Shown: piece after piece, positions 37,701 to 47,883 of the stretch
Layout of the letters: every line of letters begins with the position of its first letter
How positions within the stretch are numbered: position 1 is the stretch's first letter
Assembly (NCBI GenBank): GCA_021292105.1
Contig: CM037869.1
Coordinates: 23,574,050-23,638,049, forward strand
Length of the DNA: 64,000 nucleotides
Source: Anadara kagoshimensis
Taxonomy: Eukaryota; Mollusca; Bivalvia; Arcoida; Arcidae
Reading direction: 5' to 3'
The notes under the pieces: generated by a model
What the model saw: only the letters and a program-made list of their open reading frames with translations
The model's database searches: none
What the model was told of the DNA's origin: nothing
Position numbers and translations under genes: made by a program

Positions 37701-40700
37701 CCTTTTTCAGATTCATCTTGACTGTGATTTTAACATGAATCGGTGTGAAATTAAAATAACCCAATATCAGTCCCTGTCCAAATCACAACCTAAAAGCAAG
37801 GTAAAAAGTTGAATCTGGCAAATAAAGTTAAACCCGTTACACCAGGGAAGTGAGAACAAGTGCCCTGGAAGTGTAAGCGCCTTTTGCTTAGCTAGCTACA
37901 CCCGCCACGTGTAAAATGAATTTATATCCAAGAATAATCTATTGCCACCCCTTCACCATCCTTTTGATTTATGTCAGATTTAAAACACAGTAATCATTAT
38001 GTAAATTGTTAATGATCAGCTGGTTGCTAATTATTAAATCTACTTCCATTCTGCATTTACAACGTTATATTAACAATAAATCTCGTTTCATTTTTAAGAA
38101 TGTTTTGGCGTATCTAGCAGGATTGGGTGGGTATGTTTGTTGTTCAATATTTTACTTCTTGGTCGGTATATCAGCTGACAGATTGATAACCTAATTCGGC
38201 ACTTCAGAGTTTTGATTTTTCTAATGGGATTTTATTTACATAGACTGATTCTGCAATACGATTTAATATTATTGTATTGATATTTTTATAGGTATAGAAC
38301 TTGTATTCATAGTGTTTCCTGAGATATTTACTACTATGCCGTTATCACAACTATTCTCTGTGTTATTTTTCCTGATGATCATCACTTTAGCAATAGACAG
38401 TATGGTGTGTATATGTCTGCTCTCGCTTGTAATAAACTGTTCATTTTTATTTACGGAGAACTGTCCTCATGCCTGTTGGTGATGAAGCAGAGAAATAATA
38501 GAGAGTCATGTTAAATGCATTTAATAAAAAGATATTTAATTTTAGGTGTACGAAAAACTGAATTCTTATTAAAATGGTTGTGTTTGTAACATTTTTCATC
38601 TTTGTAATTTTCACTCTACATACAAACCATAATCTAGCAAATTTTTTCTTTTCGTTTAACGCGTACCGTGCGGTAACTTTTCAAATTTTGTATATTCCAA
38701 AAAATTTGATGATATTTCCTCTATAGTGGTTACATAATTCGCATGTTGCATTTGTTGCTCATATGTCGGTTACAATCAAAGCATAGAATTTTTTTTGTAT
38801 AAAGCCTTTGTTTTCGGTATTATACCATATGGGGAAATATATATGTTTTATCTCGCAATATGTTTTAATTTACCGCATCCTTATTCTATCGGGGGAGGGG
38901 ATCATCAACTGTTTAGATTTTATTGGTAACTAAGGACGTTTTTGATGGTATACCGAACTGAACTTATATTGATAATAACGTTATTTCTTTACGTTTTTTT
39001 TACCTATTTTCTTTAATTATGTTATAGCTTGTTGGGCCTGAAATTTGTGTGACGGCTTTAACTGATGAATTTAAACATTTACCAAGGAGAGAAATTTTGT
39101 ACGCTTTAACCTGCATCCTGTTCTATTTTCTGGCATTTCCAACAATTTCCCAGGTATAAATTCCCGAAATAGCAATTATTAGCCAATATATAGTTGTGCC
39201 CATTTTTGACTTTTTTAATACAGATTAACTTTTCTTGTGGAGGTATTAACGAGTTTTAAGTAATAATCGGTCGTACCGAAGATAGATTTCTCTGGCACTC
39301 TGGTTTCCTGCACCATCTCTAACCACTTCGATGTTTAATCAACTTTCAAGAAGGTTAATTGTCTGCATTTTCCACATTCCACTGCTTACTGCCGGGAATA
39401 TATATAAAACGGTTCCTACTAATTTCCACAAAAAAGTGATCTGAATAACAAAATACTTATTTCAACAGTTCGGCAATTATTTGGTAATATTCAAAGTTCA
39501 AATGCATGTTTTAATATGTTGATATACATTTTGCATTAAGACAAGAATTTTCTTAGTGCAATAAAATGAAAAAAAAATGTTTTGATAATTTTTTCTGTTA
39601 ATAAGTCAACATTTATTTAGAAATAATAAAATAAAATTTCACATCCTAATTAGGATTATCATGCTCGTTAAAGTTTATTCCGTGACATTTTGCAATATTT
39701 CAGTTATTTGATTTTTATGTTCTTCGTTGAAAAAGTTTCATTTATTTCATATGAAAAAAATGCCGATTAAGATTCCTAAATCCGAAATTTGTTTTTATCA
39801 ATGAACGGAAGATGATAAACAACGATTCTGTTTCGAGGACATTCTACCTTTTTTATTTGACAATTTAACCATTCTACGAAATAATTGAAATTTATGGCCA
39901 AGGATTTGTCTTAGAAATATTGCATTTGTTTCAGGGTGGAATGTATTATTTTGCTCTGATTGATTACTACTTCAATTTTGGATCAGCAGTTTCATTAGCT
40001 CTCTTCGAAATTATTGCAGTGTCGTGGTTTTACGGTAAGTTCAATTTTAAAACATATTGTTAAAATTGCTGTTTTGGTTTTGTCATGAATATGCAATTAA
40101 ATCATCTATGTAATAAAAATATCGCAATTTGATTTAGCTTAGATTTGTGACACATCAAATGTGTTGATACCAAGATGTTTTAAACTTTATAAATTTTTTA
40201 TTCAGAAGAGTTACTGATAAATAAATTATTTAACTTTAAGACCATAAGGGTGAGTGATTTTTCTAACAAGCTGCACCCGCCACGTGTGCAATCAAAACCC
40301 CGAGATTAAAAGGAAGATGGAACGACGGAACTTTAAATTATTCAAAATAATTCGAAATTCATAGACATCATAATAGTTTAAGGTTCTTGATTAGCCTAGG
40401 CTTGCAATAAGACCAAGTCAACATTTTATTTCTATACGTACTGCTTTTTTAGTATAAACATCTTGCAGTTGGAACAAGATCTGTTTTAGCGTATTAACAT
40501 GATAACAGGAAGAAAATGAAAGAATTATGTTAGTAAACGTTCACATATTGACGACGTGACTTACCCTTCTGGAACACCCAGTCTCACTTCCCCGGTAAAA
40601 GCGTTTTACTTAATTGGTCAGTTTCAAAGTTTGGGATTGTTATTTGAACATGTATTAGTATGTTTGTTTTTGATGACTAGAAATAAAGGTAGATACCATA

Positions 40701-43522
40701 GATAATAATAATAATACAGAGTATTTATTCATGATGTATATGGAACACGATATGAGTTATCATAATCAATCAAAATGATCTTTGTGAAGTGAAGCGCATT
40801 TCATCGTGATTGCAATTGATGATGTGATTTGAGCACAGACCTGTATATTTATGTTTGATTTTATAAATTGATGATGCATTTTTAGGAGCAAGGCGATTAG
40901 CTAAAGACGTTTTAAAGATGACAGGATCAGCCCCACATATATTTATTGTAATATGTTGGTATTTCATTTCACCGGCTATTATAATTGTGAGTGTTTATAT
41001 CAGTAATTTTGTGGCATTTTTTGAAAATTTCCTTCTGCCTCTGATTGGGAAATTTGAAGCTCTGAGATCTAGCAAACTGCAATATGATATGCTGACAATA
41101 TCGAGTAACCTTATTGCAAAGACACTATAGTGTAGATCTGTCTGACATATTGTGGATAAGGACACCTACAACTAGAATGTATGTTTCTGTGCATCGCTGT
41201 TGTTTTTGGGGGAATCATGTGTGCACAATTTACGAAATTTTAGGGGGAAACTTCTTTTATTCTGTAGTTATTTTAAGTAAACAAAATCACATTGATTAAA
41301 TGTAAGATATACTTTACACCTTTGCAAACTACTTTCAGTTATTGATATTTTAATATTCGTTTATAGATAAAATGAAACTTATTCACATCCTAAGTTGATG
41401 ATTTGAAAATTTATTTTGATTGTTAACGTCTACATATTGAATGTGCTCTCATTTTTTCTGTTTTTTCTTACCATATATACATCCTATCTTTTGCTATTAA
41501 CGCGTTTTTATTGTTCAAGTTGATCATATTGTGGTGCCGTATTTTTCTGAAGTTGCTAACATTATTTTCTCAAATTGTTTTACTTTTCCTCTGGAAAGAA
41601 TATCTGCCATGCCTAACGTACAAACGCACAGAAAGGATGTTCATTGAAGGTTTTTACTTGACAAAAGATGTTGATCATAACTTTAAACGCTGGTTTAAAC
41701 AAACGCCTGACTTGTCTTGTTTCTTTTTTTTTTTTTTTGCTTTTTGACTTTCAAGTCTAGCATCTTTTGTTATTTAACACTATTTTATTTATTGCAGGCA
41801 TTATTGGTGTTCAGTATTGTGAGATATAGTCCGTTTACCTTTGGTTCCTATGTATATCCTACATGGTCGGTAGTGATGGCTTGGATTATAGCTGGTTTAC
41901 CATTAATTTGCATACCGATTGGCATGGTTCACACCTTATATAAAACACCTTCTACGTCGCTTATTGAGGTAAAATACCGGTACTTTGTTTTAGACTTGAT
42001 TAAATCAAATAGCAAAACGCATACCAATCCACGTCCAAATAACAATCCCAAAACAAAGTAATAAGTTTGAAAACTGGCAAATTAAGTAAAGAACATGAAC
42101 ATCTATCAGAGAAGTGAGGCCGGTTGCTTCGAAAGGTTTAGCTCCTCCAGTCCAACTATCTACACCTGCCACTTGTATTAAATGAACGGAAGATTGAACT
42201 ATTTAACGTCAAATATGTTTAGGGTAATTTTGGATAGACAGGCATCATACTTTTGCACAAAACCAAGGTCTGAAAAAAGAAACAGCAATGTGTGATTACA
42301 AACATGCATTTCACTCTGCTAATGTCAATGTAAACGAGAATACAAAACATCAATAAAAACAAGCAAATACGACTACAAAACAAAAACACATATTCTTAAT
42401 GAAACGAATCCTTGCTTACGGTACCTAAATATATGAACTTGACGTGATATAGTTCCATGATCCCTTCAGTCTCAATTTTGGTGTTACATTTGATGAATGC
42501 AGCTAGCAAAACGGGAGGTGACTATACTTCTAGAGCATCCGGCCACACGTCCCTGGTTCACGTGTTTAACTTAATTTTCAAGTTCCAATGCTTTTACATT
42601 GCTTGGGATTTTGATTTTGACACGAATTGGTGTCTTTGTTTTTTTGCGTGACATAATGATGCAAATGATGTGCTATTGTGTGCTAATACAGTTATGTTGT
42701 AAATAATAAGAAGTTCTGTTTTAATATGGGATTTTACGTTTATGATCACTGTGGTTATATGTAGGTTATTGCTGCATTGAAGACTCAAACAAAATGAGAA
42801 ATTTATTTTAACAACATTGTTTAAAACAGCTTTGCTAAACATATTGTTTTGAATTCAACATGGGACCCAAACTAGAAAAACATGGTTGTTGTTAAAAACA
42901 AATATTTCAAAACCATTTTGGCTAGATTATTACTATCTCTTGACACATACATATTTCTTCAGCTGGATTACTATTTCCGGCTTATTAATTTTTACCACTG
43001 AGGCGGTATCTATGCTGGTAGATGTTTCCCCGAGGATATCACAAACTCAATAGTCAATAATCGTGTATTATTGTCTAAATTTGCTGCTGGTATAAACTTG
43101 AAATTTCTCAAAAACTAAGGTATATTCCCCAATGCAAGGTATTTACTTAGCTCTATTTGGTATATATTTTGGTTCCTTAGGTATTTTCTTTTAATCTTGA
43201 AAAAAATTTGTTTCACAATTTTGTCCAAGCACTACTGATGAAGAATTTTATTCCAAAACGGCTGTCTAATGCTTTAAAATTAAAACTGGTATGATTTTTA
43301 ATTTACATATCGAATAACTCTTGGCGGACTCATTGAATGCAGAATCTAAATCAAGTATGTCAGTTACGTAAATGCAATTTCTTTCTTTCTCTTTTTCAGA
43401 GATTGCGACTGACAGTTACACCTAGAGAGATTATAAACCAAGATCAAAGTATACACATGGACATGGTTAAATATAAACAACAGTGTCAACGTCATCATCG
43501 AATCAGTTTTCATGTTGTTTAG
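24130..43522 (+). CDS. SLC6-type Na+/Cl--coupled transporter, copy 1 (damaged exon 3)
   Basis: Plasma-membrane solute:sodium symporter with 12 predicted membrane helices. Exons: 24130-24250, 28357-28491, 29066-29327, 30092-30224, 35695-35829, 36388-36491, 37037-37161, 38292-38404, 39028-39153, 39935-40034, 40886-40986, 41798-41968, 43400-43522 (1749 nt, 582 residues if readable). All junctions keep phase and use GT-AG. Landmarks: YGNIWRFPY in helix 1, [18 protein letters not shown] in helix 6, LAIDS in helix 8, [17 protein letters not shown]. Helix 1 has Gly where monoamine transporters have Asp, which points to the GABA/glycine/amino-acid branch. Exon 3 does not read through (see its own entry). 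The start is chosen at MEPGRQEWD by comparison with copy 2; the frame is open upstream to 23968. A truncated protein, a pseudogene and a sequence error are all possible. Confidence 0.9.
24277..24655 (+). mobile_element. 5'-truncated RT element just after SLC6 copy 1 exon 1
   Basis: Begins about 25 bp after the exon 1 donor. Contains RT codons for [17 protein letters not shown]-like sequence, an internal deletion, then the tail to about 24655. Sense to the gene. Confidence 0.85.
24694..24909. mobile_element. 216-bp MITE with TA target duplication
   Basis: The ends CTGTACAAACCTGCCGAAAG and its counterpart are inverted repeats matching at about 24 of 28 positions, up to GTTTAACA. TA flanks both sides (24692-24693, 24910-24911). 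Tc1/mariner-type size and target. Inside SLC6 copy 1 intron 1. Confidence 0.8.
25336..25418. repeat. Inverted repeat, possible hairpin or MITE
   Basis: TTATGGACTTTTT at 25336-25348 is the exact reverse complement of 25406-25418. A second, smaller palindrome lies at 25002-25038. No target duplication is clear. Confidence 0.55.
25965..26475 (+). repeat. Old RT-element tail split by a SINE
   Basis: The first part (25965-26048) and last part (26367-26475) together match one tail copy. The SINE at 26049-26366 interrupts it, so the tail insertion is older than the SINE. Confidence 0.8.
26049..26366 (-). mobile_element. tRNA-derived SINE inside an RT tail
   Basis: Same family as 23257-23592, with box B reading GGTTCGAATCC-like on the minus strand. 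The flanks TTCCTGGTCGA (26038-26048) and TTCCTGTCGA (26370-26379) are a near-identical target duplication. Confidence 0.85.
26881..27778 (-). mobile_element. YIDD reverse-transcriptase element, best-preserved RT part
   Basis: Minus strand. The tail is 26881-27076. The RT frame is open from 27826 down to the stop at 27077 (about 249 codons, the last ones upstream being non-homologous). Motifs in order: [20 protein letters not shown] (RT motif 4 region), [14 protein letters not shown] (catalytic YIDD), [41 protein letters not shown]. No endonuclease domain follows, and the protein ends DIFDVS. I recall similar RTs from other aquatic animals; class assignment (Penelope-like versus other non-LTR) is uncertain. 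5'-truncated near 27778. In SLC6 copy 1 intron 1. Confidence 0.9.
29066..29327 (+). pseudogene. Exon 3 of SLC6 copy 1, disrupted
   Basis: Encodes helix 3 and the large extracellular loop EL2. From the acceptor the frame is normal through [13 protein letters not shown], then meets TGA at about 29166. Compared with exon 3 of copy 2 there is a 2-base insertion near 29150 and a further 1-base insertion near 29210, which together restore frame, and then an in-frame TAA near 29270 before [10 protein letters not shown]. Total length (262 nt) differs from copy 2 (265 nt) by exactly one codon and splice phases are kept. Both EL2 cysteines are still recognisable in the shifted frame. Host-gene decay or sequencing/assembly error are both possible. 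Confidence 0.8.
30283..30375 (+). repeat. Terminal-repeat-like fragment, left (pogo/Tigger-like)
   Basis: AGTAGAACTTCGATAACTCG followed by repeated ACTTCGAGTTAT motifs. The reverse complement of 34430-34596 starts CAGTAGAACTTCGATATCTC, so the two could be ends of one element or two fragments. Resembles pogo/Tigger ends from memory only. Confidence 0.5.
30690..31745 (-). repeat. Tandem repeat, period about 155-160 bp
   Basis: Five or so units between about 31000 and 31745 share CAATCCCACACCACTCACCA, CAAATCAACTGACCAAGTTT and GGATGTACGGTTTTC, with GCGGCCATCTTTGAT between. The left part (30690-31000) is a less regular version. It is the reverse-oriented relative of 18222-18740. Ends in a (CA)n tract (31749-31787). 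Confidence 0.85.
31803..32861. mobile_element. Non-autonomous hAT-like DNA element, 1059 bp
   Basis: Exact 8-bp direct repeats TTACTATA at 31795-31802 and 32862-32869 flank the element. Its ends GGTTCATTCCCACTTAGCC and (reverse complement) GGTGTCTTCCCACTTAGCC match at 15 of 19 positions, and similarity continues through AACATTT. More copies of the GCTAAGTGGGAA motif lie just inside both ends. The interior is AT-rich with a TTTTGGAAAAAAT-type minisatellite (32340-32610) and no transposase. An 8-bp duplication is typical of hAT. Joining the flanks restores the host repeat as seen at 18240, confirming the insertion. Confidence 0.9.
32870..32900. repeat. Palindromic end of the dispersed repeat
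   Basis: CCCCCCTTACCACTGGTGGC followed by GGGGGG forms a near-perfect hairpin. It is the counterpart of the palindrome at 18222. Confidence 0.7.
33140..34352 (-). mobile_element. Decayed LINE, C-terminal RT region
   Basis: A minus-strand frame of 185 codons (33795-34352) reads [15 protein letters not shown], then [55 protein letters not shown], a pattern typical of the region after the RT domain in non-LTR retrotransposons. It continues in another frame ([12 protein letters not shown] near 33730) toward [15 protein letters not shown] near 33520, resembling the terminal C..C..H..C motif. At least one frameshift; the RT core and 5' half are absent. Confidence 0.75.
34430..34596. repeat. Terminal-repeat-like fragment, right (pogo/Tigger-like)
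   Basis: Ends TATCGAAGTTCTACTGTA, the inverted counterpart of the sequence at 30283. Contains ACTTCGAGTTAT repeats. Confidence 0.5.
34871..35104 (+). mobile_element. tRNA-derived SINE, internally shortened
   Basis: Starts AACCACTGCGGTAGTTCAGT, contains GGTTCGAACCC, ends TTGGACGTTAAACACAATTA. Flanks TACCATTTCG and TACAATTTCG look like a target duplication. The block between AATAAACG and GTGAAATATT is missing. In SLC6 copy 1 intron 4. Confidence 0.85.
35930..36105 (+). repeat. Old RT-element tails, mixed orientation
   Basis: A short minus fragment (ATTCCACGTTCAAATCACA) abuts a plus-oriented tail (AGCTTAGCTAGTTACGCAGG to ATTGTTATGTGTGTTTTTGA). In intron 5. Confidence 0.6.
36574..36619 (+). ncRNA. 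Hammerhead ribozyme, core intact, sense to SLC6 copy 1
   Basis: AGCACTA, CTGATGA, GAAA and GTC are all present at the right spacing (46 nt). Stem III ACGG/TCGT pairs with one wobble. Stem I and stem II each have one mismatch. In intron 6 (36492-37036), on the coding strand, so it would be transcribed within the pre-mRNA. Confidence 0.75.
37200..37350 (-). repeat. Old RT-element tail
   Basis: ACACGTGAACTTCCACAAGG and AAAGTGAGGTCGGGAGCTCT in the expected order. In intron 7. Confidence 0.75.
37768..37920 (-). repeat. RT-element tail
   Basis: CACCAGGGAAGTGAGA through TTAGCTAGCTACACCCGCCA. In intron 7. Confidence 0.8.
40250..40440 (-). repeat. Old RT-element tail with RT end
   Basis: AAGCTGCACCCGCCACGTG, then a gap, then GATTAGCCTAGGCTTGCAAT, which matches codons near the RT C-terminus. 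In intron 10. Confidence 0.65.
40560..40680 (+). repeat. RT-element tail
   Basis: CTTACCCTTCTGGAACACCC to TTAGTATGTTTGTTTTTGAT. Converges with the copy at 40250-40440. Confidence 0.75.
42010..42255 (-). repeat. Old RT-element tail
   Basis: GAGAAGTGAGGCCGGTTGCT and ACACCTGCCACTTG in tail order. In intron 12. Confidence 0.75.
42440..42650 (+). repeat. Old RT-element tail
   Basis: GTGATATAGTTCCATGATCC through GAGCATCCGGCCACACGTCC. Forms an opposed pair with 42010-42255. Confidence 0.75.
43228..43273 (+). repeat. Decayed hammerhead ribozyme copy
   Basis: CTGATGA and GTC are intact, but the G of the GAAA motif is A, which should abolish cleavage. Just upstream of the last exon of SLC6 copy 1, sense strand. 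Confidence 0.8.
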
Positions 43523-43800
43523 TGTAAAGGCGACTTTATTAATTCTGTTTGACAACAGCTTGTACGTTTACGATAAATCATGGATTTTAGAAGCCAACAT
43601 AAAACAACATACATATTCTGTTTTATGACGTCAGTCACCTTTTAATTGCGTGCAAATATATTTGTGTCAAGGCATATCTATTATGTTTCATTTATATAAC
43701 TTCGACAAAACCACAAGTGTCATGTTAAATTAAAAAATACACCAATTAACTGCTGCACATAATAATATTCCTATATTGTATATAACTGTAAAACAATAAA
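43523..43800 (+). terminator. SLC6 copy 1 3' flank with candidate poly(A) signal
   Basis: AATAAA at 43795-43800, about 270 nt after the stop codon. No closer match was seen. Confidence 0.4.
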
Positions 43801-44090
43801 AATAGAACGGAAAGTAAAAAGGTACTTAGTGATTCTAGTGTAATCAAACGATTTGAAGTTACAAGTTAATGCTGGCATACAATTGTTCAAAATGTGTTGT
43901 AGAAGGAGAAACACAATGGCAATTGTAAATATTGTACAATAGAGCTGATTAATATTAAACTGTGCGTATTTATGGATCAGCGGTAACACAAGTGGAATGG
44001 TCTGTGTAACGTCCCTTACTAAAGCTCTATAACCACACCGCTGGGAATTCACTGCCTTTCCATTGTTAAAAAATAATAGTGTAGCGAACT
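43740..44090. repeat. Direct duplication, left unit
   Basis: Ordered blocks shared with 44380-44760: CATAATAATATTCCTATAT / CATAATAACATTCTTATAT, GTAGAAGGAGAAACACAA / ATAGAAGGAGAAACAAAA, GTAACACAAGTGGAATGG, and CATTCAATGCC-like ends. Diverged but clearly colinear. The minus-strand 93-codon frame here has no matching open frame in the other unit. Confidence 0.8.
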
Positions 44091-44379
44091 GAATGGAAAA
44101 TGCTCACCCATCTGGAGAACCCGTACTCAATAACTCGTCGAGATTCGCTTATTCAAATCCTATACTCATTGATGAGAAGCGTTTTCATAATGTTTGGATC
44201 AACGCATACACATTACAACTCTTTCATTATTGAAAACGGGTTTTCTGAATTTGAAGATATAAATCTGGCATAGAACATCTCATCTCTGATCATTCTGTAG
44301 ATACACGATAATATAAATTGTTCTTCCACTTACCATAAGTTTTATTTATACTACGTCGACTGTCAAAAATACATTTATT

Positions 44380-44760
44380 TACTGTTGCCCATAATAACAT
44401 TCTTATATCGTATCTAACTGTAAAAAGATAAAAAAGAAAGAACGTCAGGAGGTATTTTGTGATTGTATTGAATTCAAACGTTTTAACGTAGCAAATTAAT
44501 GACGTATTTACATGACGACGTCAAGTATTATCTATAACACTATGACATACAACTGTTTAAAATGCGTTATAGAAGGAGAAACAAAAATTGACAATTGTTA
44601 ATATTTATATAGGGCTGAATAATTTTCAACTATGTGAATTATTGAACCAGTGGTTGTAACACAAGTGGCAAGTGGAATGGTTGTGTAAACTCTTCTACTA
44701 CAGCACTATAATCACGACGCTGGACATTTAATGCCTTTCTATAGTAGAACATTTAATACA
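44380..44760. repeat. Direct duplication, right unit
   Basis: Second unit of the pair, about 630 bp downstream, with an extra CAAGTGG in the GTAACACAAGTGG block and small insertions. Confidence 0.8.
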
Positions 44761-44900
44761 ATAGCTAACTCTGCGAAAGGTGCCTACCAATATGTAACAC
44801 CCGGTTTCACTTACCCGGCAAGATTTACGCATTTAGCTAAATTTGCAAATTTTCAATGTCAGTAATGATTTGAACATTGACTAGTATGTTTGATGATTAA
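44755..44900 (+). repeat. Old RT-element tail
   Basis: AACACCCGGTTTCACTTACC to ACTAGTATGTTTGATGATTA. Confidence 0.65.
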
Positions 44901-45554
44901 TTGTCTCAATATATTGTTGTTACATGTTTTCAGTTTGACATTTTCTTTTTCTATATTTACGAGTAAGTAATTGAAAAAATGCAAAGATTTCTAAAAAATA
45001 GTAAATAACACGATAGACAAACCAACATTACAATAATAACCATCCTCATTTGTTCTTCACTTCCAATATGACATGCATTATTTTTTGGTGTAGTCCGTAT
45101 TTTCATTTGACTAAATATTCAAGGCAATACTACAAATCTTACATAAATTGATAAACAGACTTATCTTTCATTATTTTTCATTATTAAAGAACGTTTTTTT
45201 CTTCATTTGAAGATTCAACGTTAAGGATTTGATGGGCATGATGCAATTTAAATAAAGTGAGTTTGTCTGGCGTAGAGGCAGATTATCTATTATCATTCTG
45301 TTGATTTTTCCTGAGCACCAGGACTAATTCCCTGGTGAATTCTCAAAAGCTTTATTTTGAAGGTTTAATCATGATTTTAACATGAACCGATTTGATTTTT
45401 TATTTATTAGAATTTGAAATATAGTTTGATTTACTAGATTTACTTGAAATCAATAGTCGACTAGAACCAGGACCGGATTGGCAATAAGGCGCCCATTAAA
45501 CCCAAAGATGTTTTTTGGGTGCCTTATTTTCATTCTTAATATTTATTTATTTTC

Positions 45555-45790
45555 CCTAGATATATTTGATGTCCCATAGTTACGTGTTACAATCTTTAGT
45601 TCTAGTTCACATGTAACGGATATAGCTAGCTAAACAGAGGTGGTTATGCTTCCGGTCTTTCATCCATGAAGTGGTTAACCATAAAAACAACCATCTAATT
45701 AATTTGCGATTCACAATTTGCCAGCTTCAAGTTTTTAATTTCTTTGTAACAGTGATTTAGACATGGATTAGTAAATTTGCTTTTGGTGAT
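45555..45790 (+). repeat. RT-element tail
   Basis: CTAGATATATTTGATGTCCC to ATGGATTAGTAAATTTGC, with an extra about 40 bp in the middle. Confidence 0.8.
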
Positions 45791-46129
45791 ATATGAATGT
45801 TGCTATTACCATTGTTATTTCTATATCGCATTGTTGTAATACTATTATAAAATGATATGCCTGAGAAAAATGCTTATCAAATCTACGTAAGGGAAAACAT
45901 ATAATAAAAATTTGATAATATTATCATTTTTATAGTCATTATGACTAGTCTTGATATTAACCCTCGAGTCTCCAGTCATACGATTGATATTGGGATTACC
46001 GGGCGTATAAGGGGTGTGCTATCAAAATGGTAAAATGGAAATATAATAATATCTAAATATCAAATAATGGCAAAATCATCTGACAAGCTATATATTCTGA
46101 TGGATAGAAACAATAAAATCATATTCAAT

Positions 46130-46440
46130 TAAAAACAAACATACTAATCCATTTCCGAATCACAGTCCAGAAGCAAAGTAAAAACTTTGGAACCGACAAG
46201 ATAGGTTAGACACTTGAACTTCCACTAGGAAAGTGAGGCCGGGTGCTCCGGAAGGGTAAGCACCTCCTGTTTAGCTAGCTACACCCGCCACGTGTGTAAT
46301 CAAAATTGTGTGAAAGGAACCTCGAACTATGAGACGTCAAATATATCCAAGGCAATCCTGGACACAGAGACATCAAACTTATCAACAATACTGTGATGAC
46401 AAATCACATACAGATTTATAGACAAGAAAAGAACATAAAA
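46130..46440 (-). mobile_element. RT-element tail with RT end, minus
   Basis: Young-looking copy (AAAAACAAACATACTAATCC to AACTTATCAACAATACTGTG). Abuts an opposite-strand copy at 46448, forming an imperfect large palindrome. Confidence 0.9.
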
Positions 46441-46447
46441 AACGGAG

Positions 46448-46655
46448 ATACTATTGACCCAGGGATGTTGCAAGCCTAGGCTTATTGAGGTCCTTAAAAG
46501 TTTCATGGCCGACATCACATTACTGTTTATAAGTATGATGTCTCTGTATCCAGAATTGTCTAGGATATATTGGACGTCCCATAGTTCCACGTTCCTTTCA
46601 CTCAATTTTGATTACACGCGTAGCGAGTTTAGCTAGCTAAACAGGAGGTGTCTTA
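46448..46655 (+). mobile_element. RT-element fragment, plus, head to head with the previous one
   Basis: Starts in the RT end (GCAAGCCTAGGCTTATTGAG) and stops abruptly in the tail at CTAAACAGGAGGTG, lacking the tail's 3' half, unlike true 5'-truncated copies. Confidence 0.85.
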
Positions 46656-46774
46656 ACACACACACAAAACCATCATATATGTTCAAATTACACCCCGCCT
46701 AAACAATGTAAATGCTCTGTAAATTTATCTAAACACAAAAACACAATTAAGTCCAGTAATTTGGTTAAATTAAA

Positions 46775-46900
46775 AACAAATGTTCAAATCACAATCTAGA
46801 AGCAAAGAAAAAACTTTGAAACCGGTTAATTAGTTTTAGCACGTGAACTTAGGGAAGATCCGGAAGAATTTAGCTAGATTCACCCGCTTTGTGTGTAATC
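46775..46900 (-). repeat. Old RT-element tail
   Basis: AATCACAATCTAGAAGCAAAG, TAGCACGTGAACTT and TTTAGCTAGATTCACCCGC. Confidence 0.7.
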
Positions 46901-47883
46901 AATATTTAACAAATAACTTTTGTGTACCAAACCGTTCACAAAGTCCCCCTGGTTTACTAACAATAAAATGATGATCCAACATGTGTGTTATTTAAATAAC
47001 AACACAAAAACTTCAGTTTACTATCTTTATTATACGCTATTATAATATTTTATAATAAAATTGTTCTGATATATCATATACAAGACAGGTGTACTATATT
47101 TTAGTGAGTTTATTTGGAAATTTTGTTTTAATAACGACATATATGATTTGTAAGACTGATGTTTGTAATATTTATGAAAATTATCAAACAAAAAACAAAA
47201 AGAAAAAAAGATTCCAATTGCAGTGGATAATACAGTGTCTCATTATAAGAAAAGTTTTATGAAGTATAACAGTTTTGGCAATCTGTTCCAATACTTTGAT
47301 ATTTTTTTTAAATACTTAAACCTGTATTTGACTTGATTAAATACTCAACATCATATAACTGTCTTAATTTCAATATTTCATTTTCAAGTTTTCAATATTT
47401 TTGTTTGCTTTAGGGCTTGCGAGTTGGACATGTTTAAGTATGTCTGTGTTTAATTAAAATAGTGTGACGATTTACCTAACCACAATGCAATGTAGCTAAT
47501 AGAACAAATAACAATTTAACATTTCTATGATGATTTAGTATTTTAGTTAGTAATCATGCTATATTCGATCATAATAATGCAATGATTAGAGCGTTTCCAA
47601 ATCATTTTTATCGAACGATATTTCGCCATGCTTGGTACAAACTTAACTTATGACAGTAATGTGTTTTGATATTTTTATTGTTGTAAATTCTCTTACACAA
47701 GCTGTTTCATTAAAATGACAAATTTCGGGATTTAGATTGCAAATTATAGCAGCCTCTCGATAATCACAAAGTAGCTGCTTAAATGTGAGGTAACTTAGCT
47801 CTAACAAGAATTTTTGTAGCAGAACATACATCAATAGAAGTAATAACATTTCAAATTAAGATTCACATAGTTGGAATTGGAAA

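Larger units (their letters stand above)
44761..47883. other. Spacer between the two SLC6 genes
   Basis: Holds five RT-element tails (separate entries). The last kilobase (46910-47883) is AT-rich with no repeat I recognise; it must contain the promoter and 5'UTR of SLC6 copy 2, but I see no decisive element. Confidence 0.5.

Noticed and set aside
43771-44052. A 93-codon minus-strand frame with a hydrophobic stretch
   Set aside because: The duplicated unit at 44380-44760 has no open counterpart, so coding constraint is not supported.
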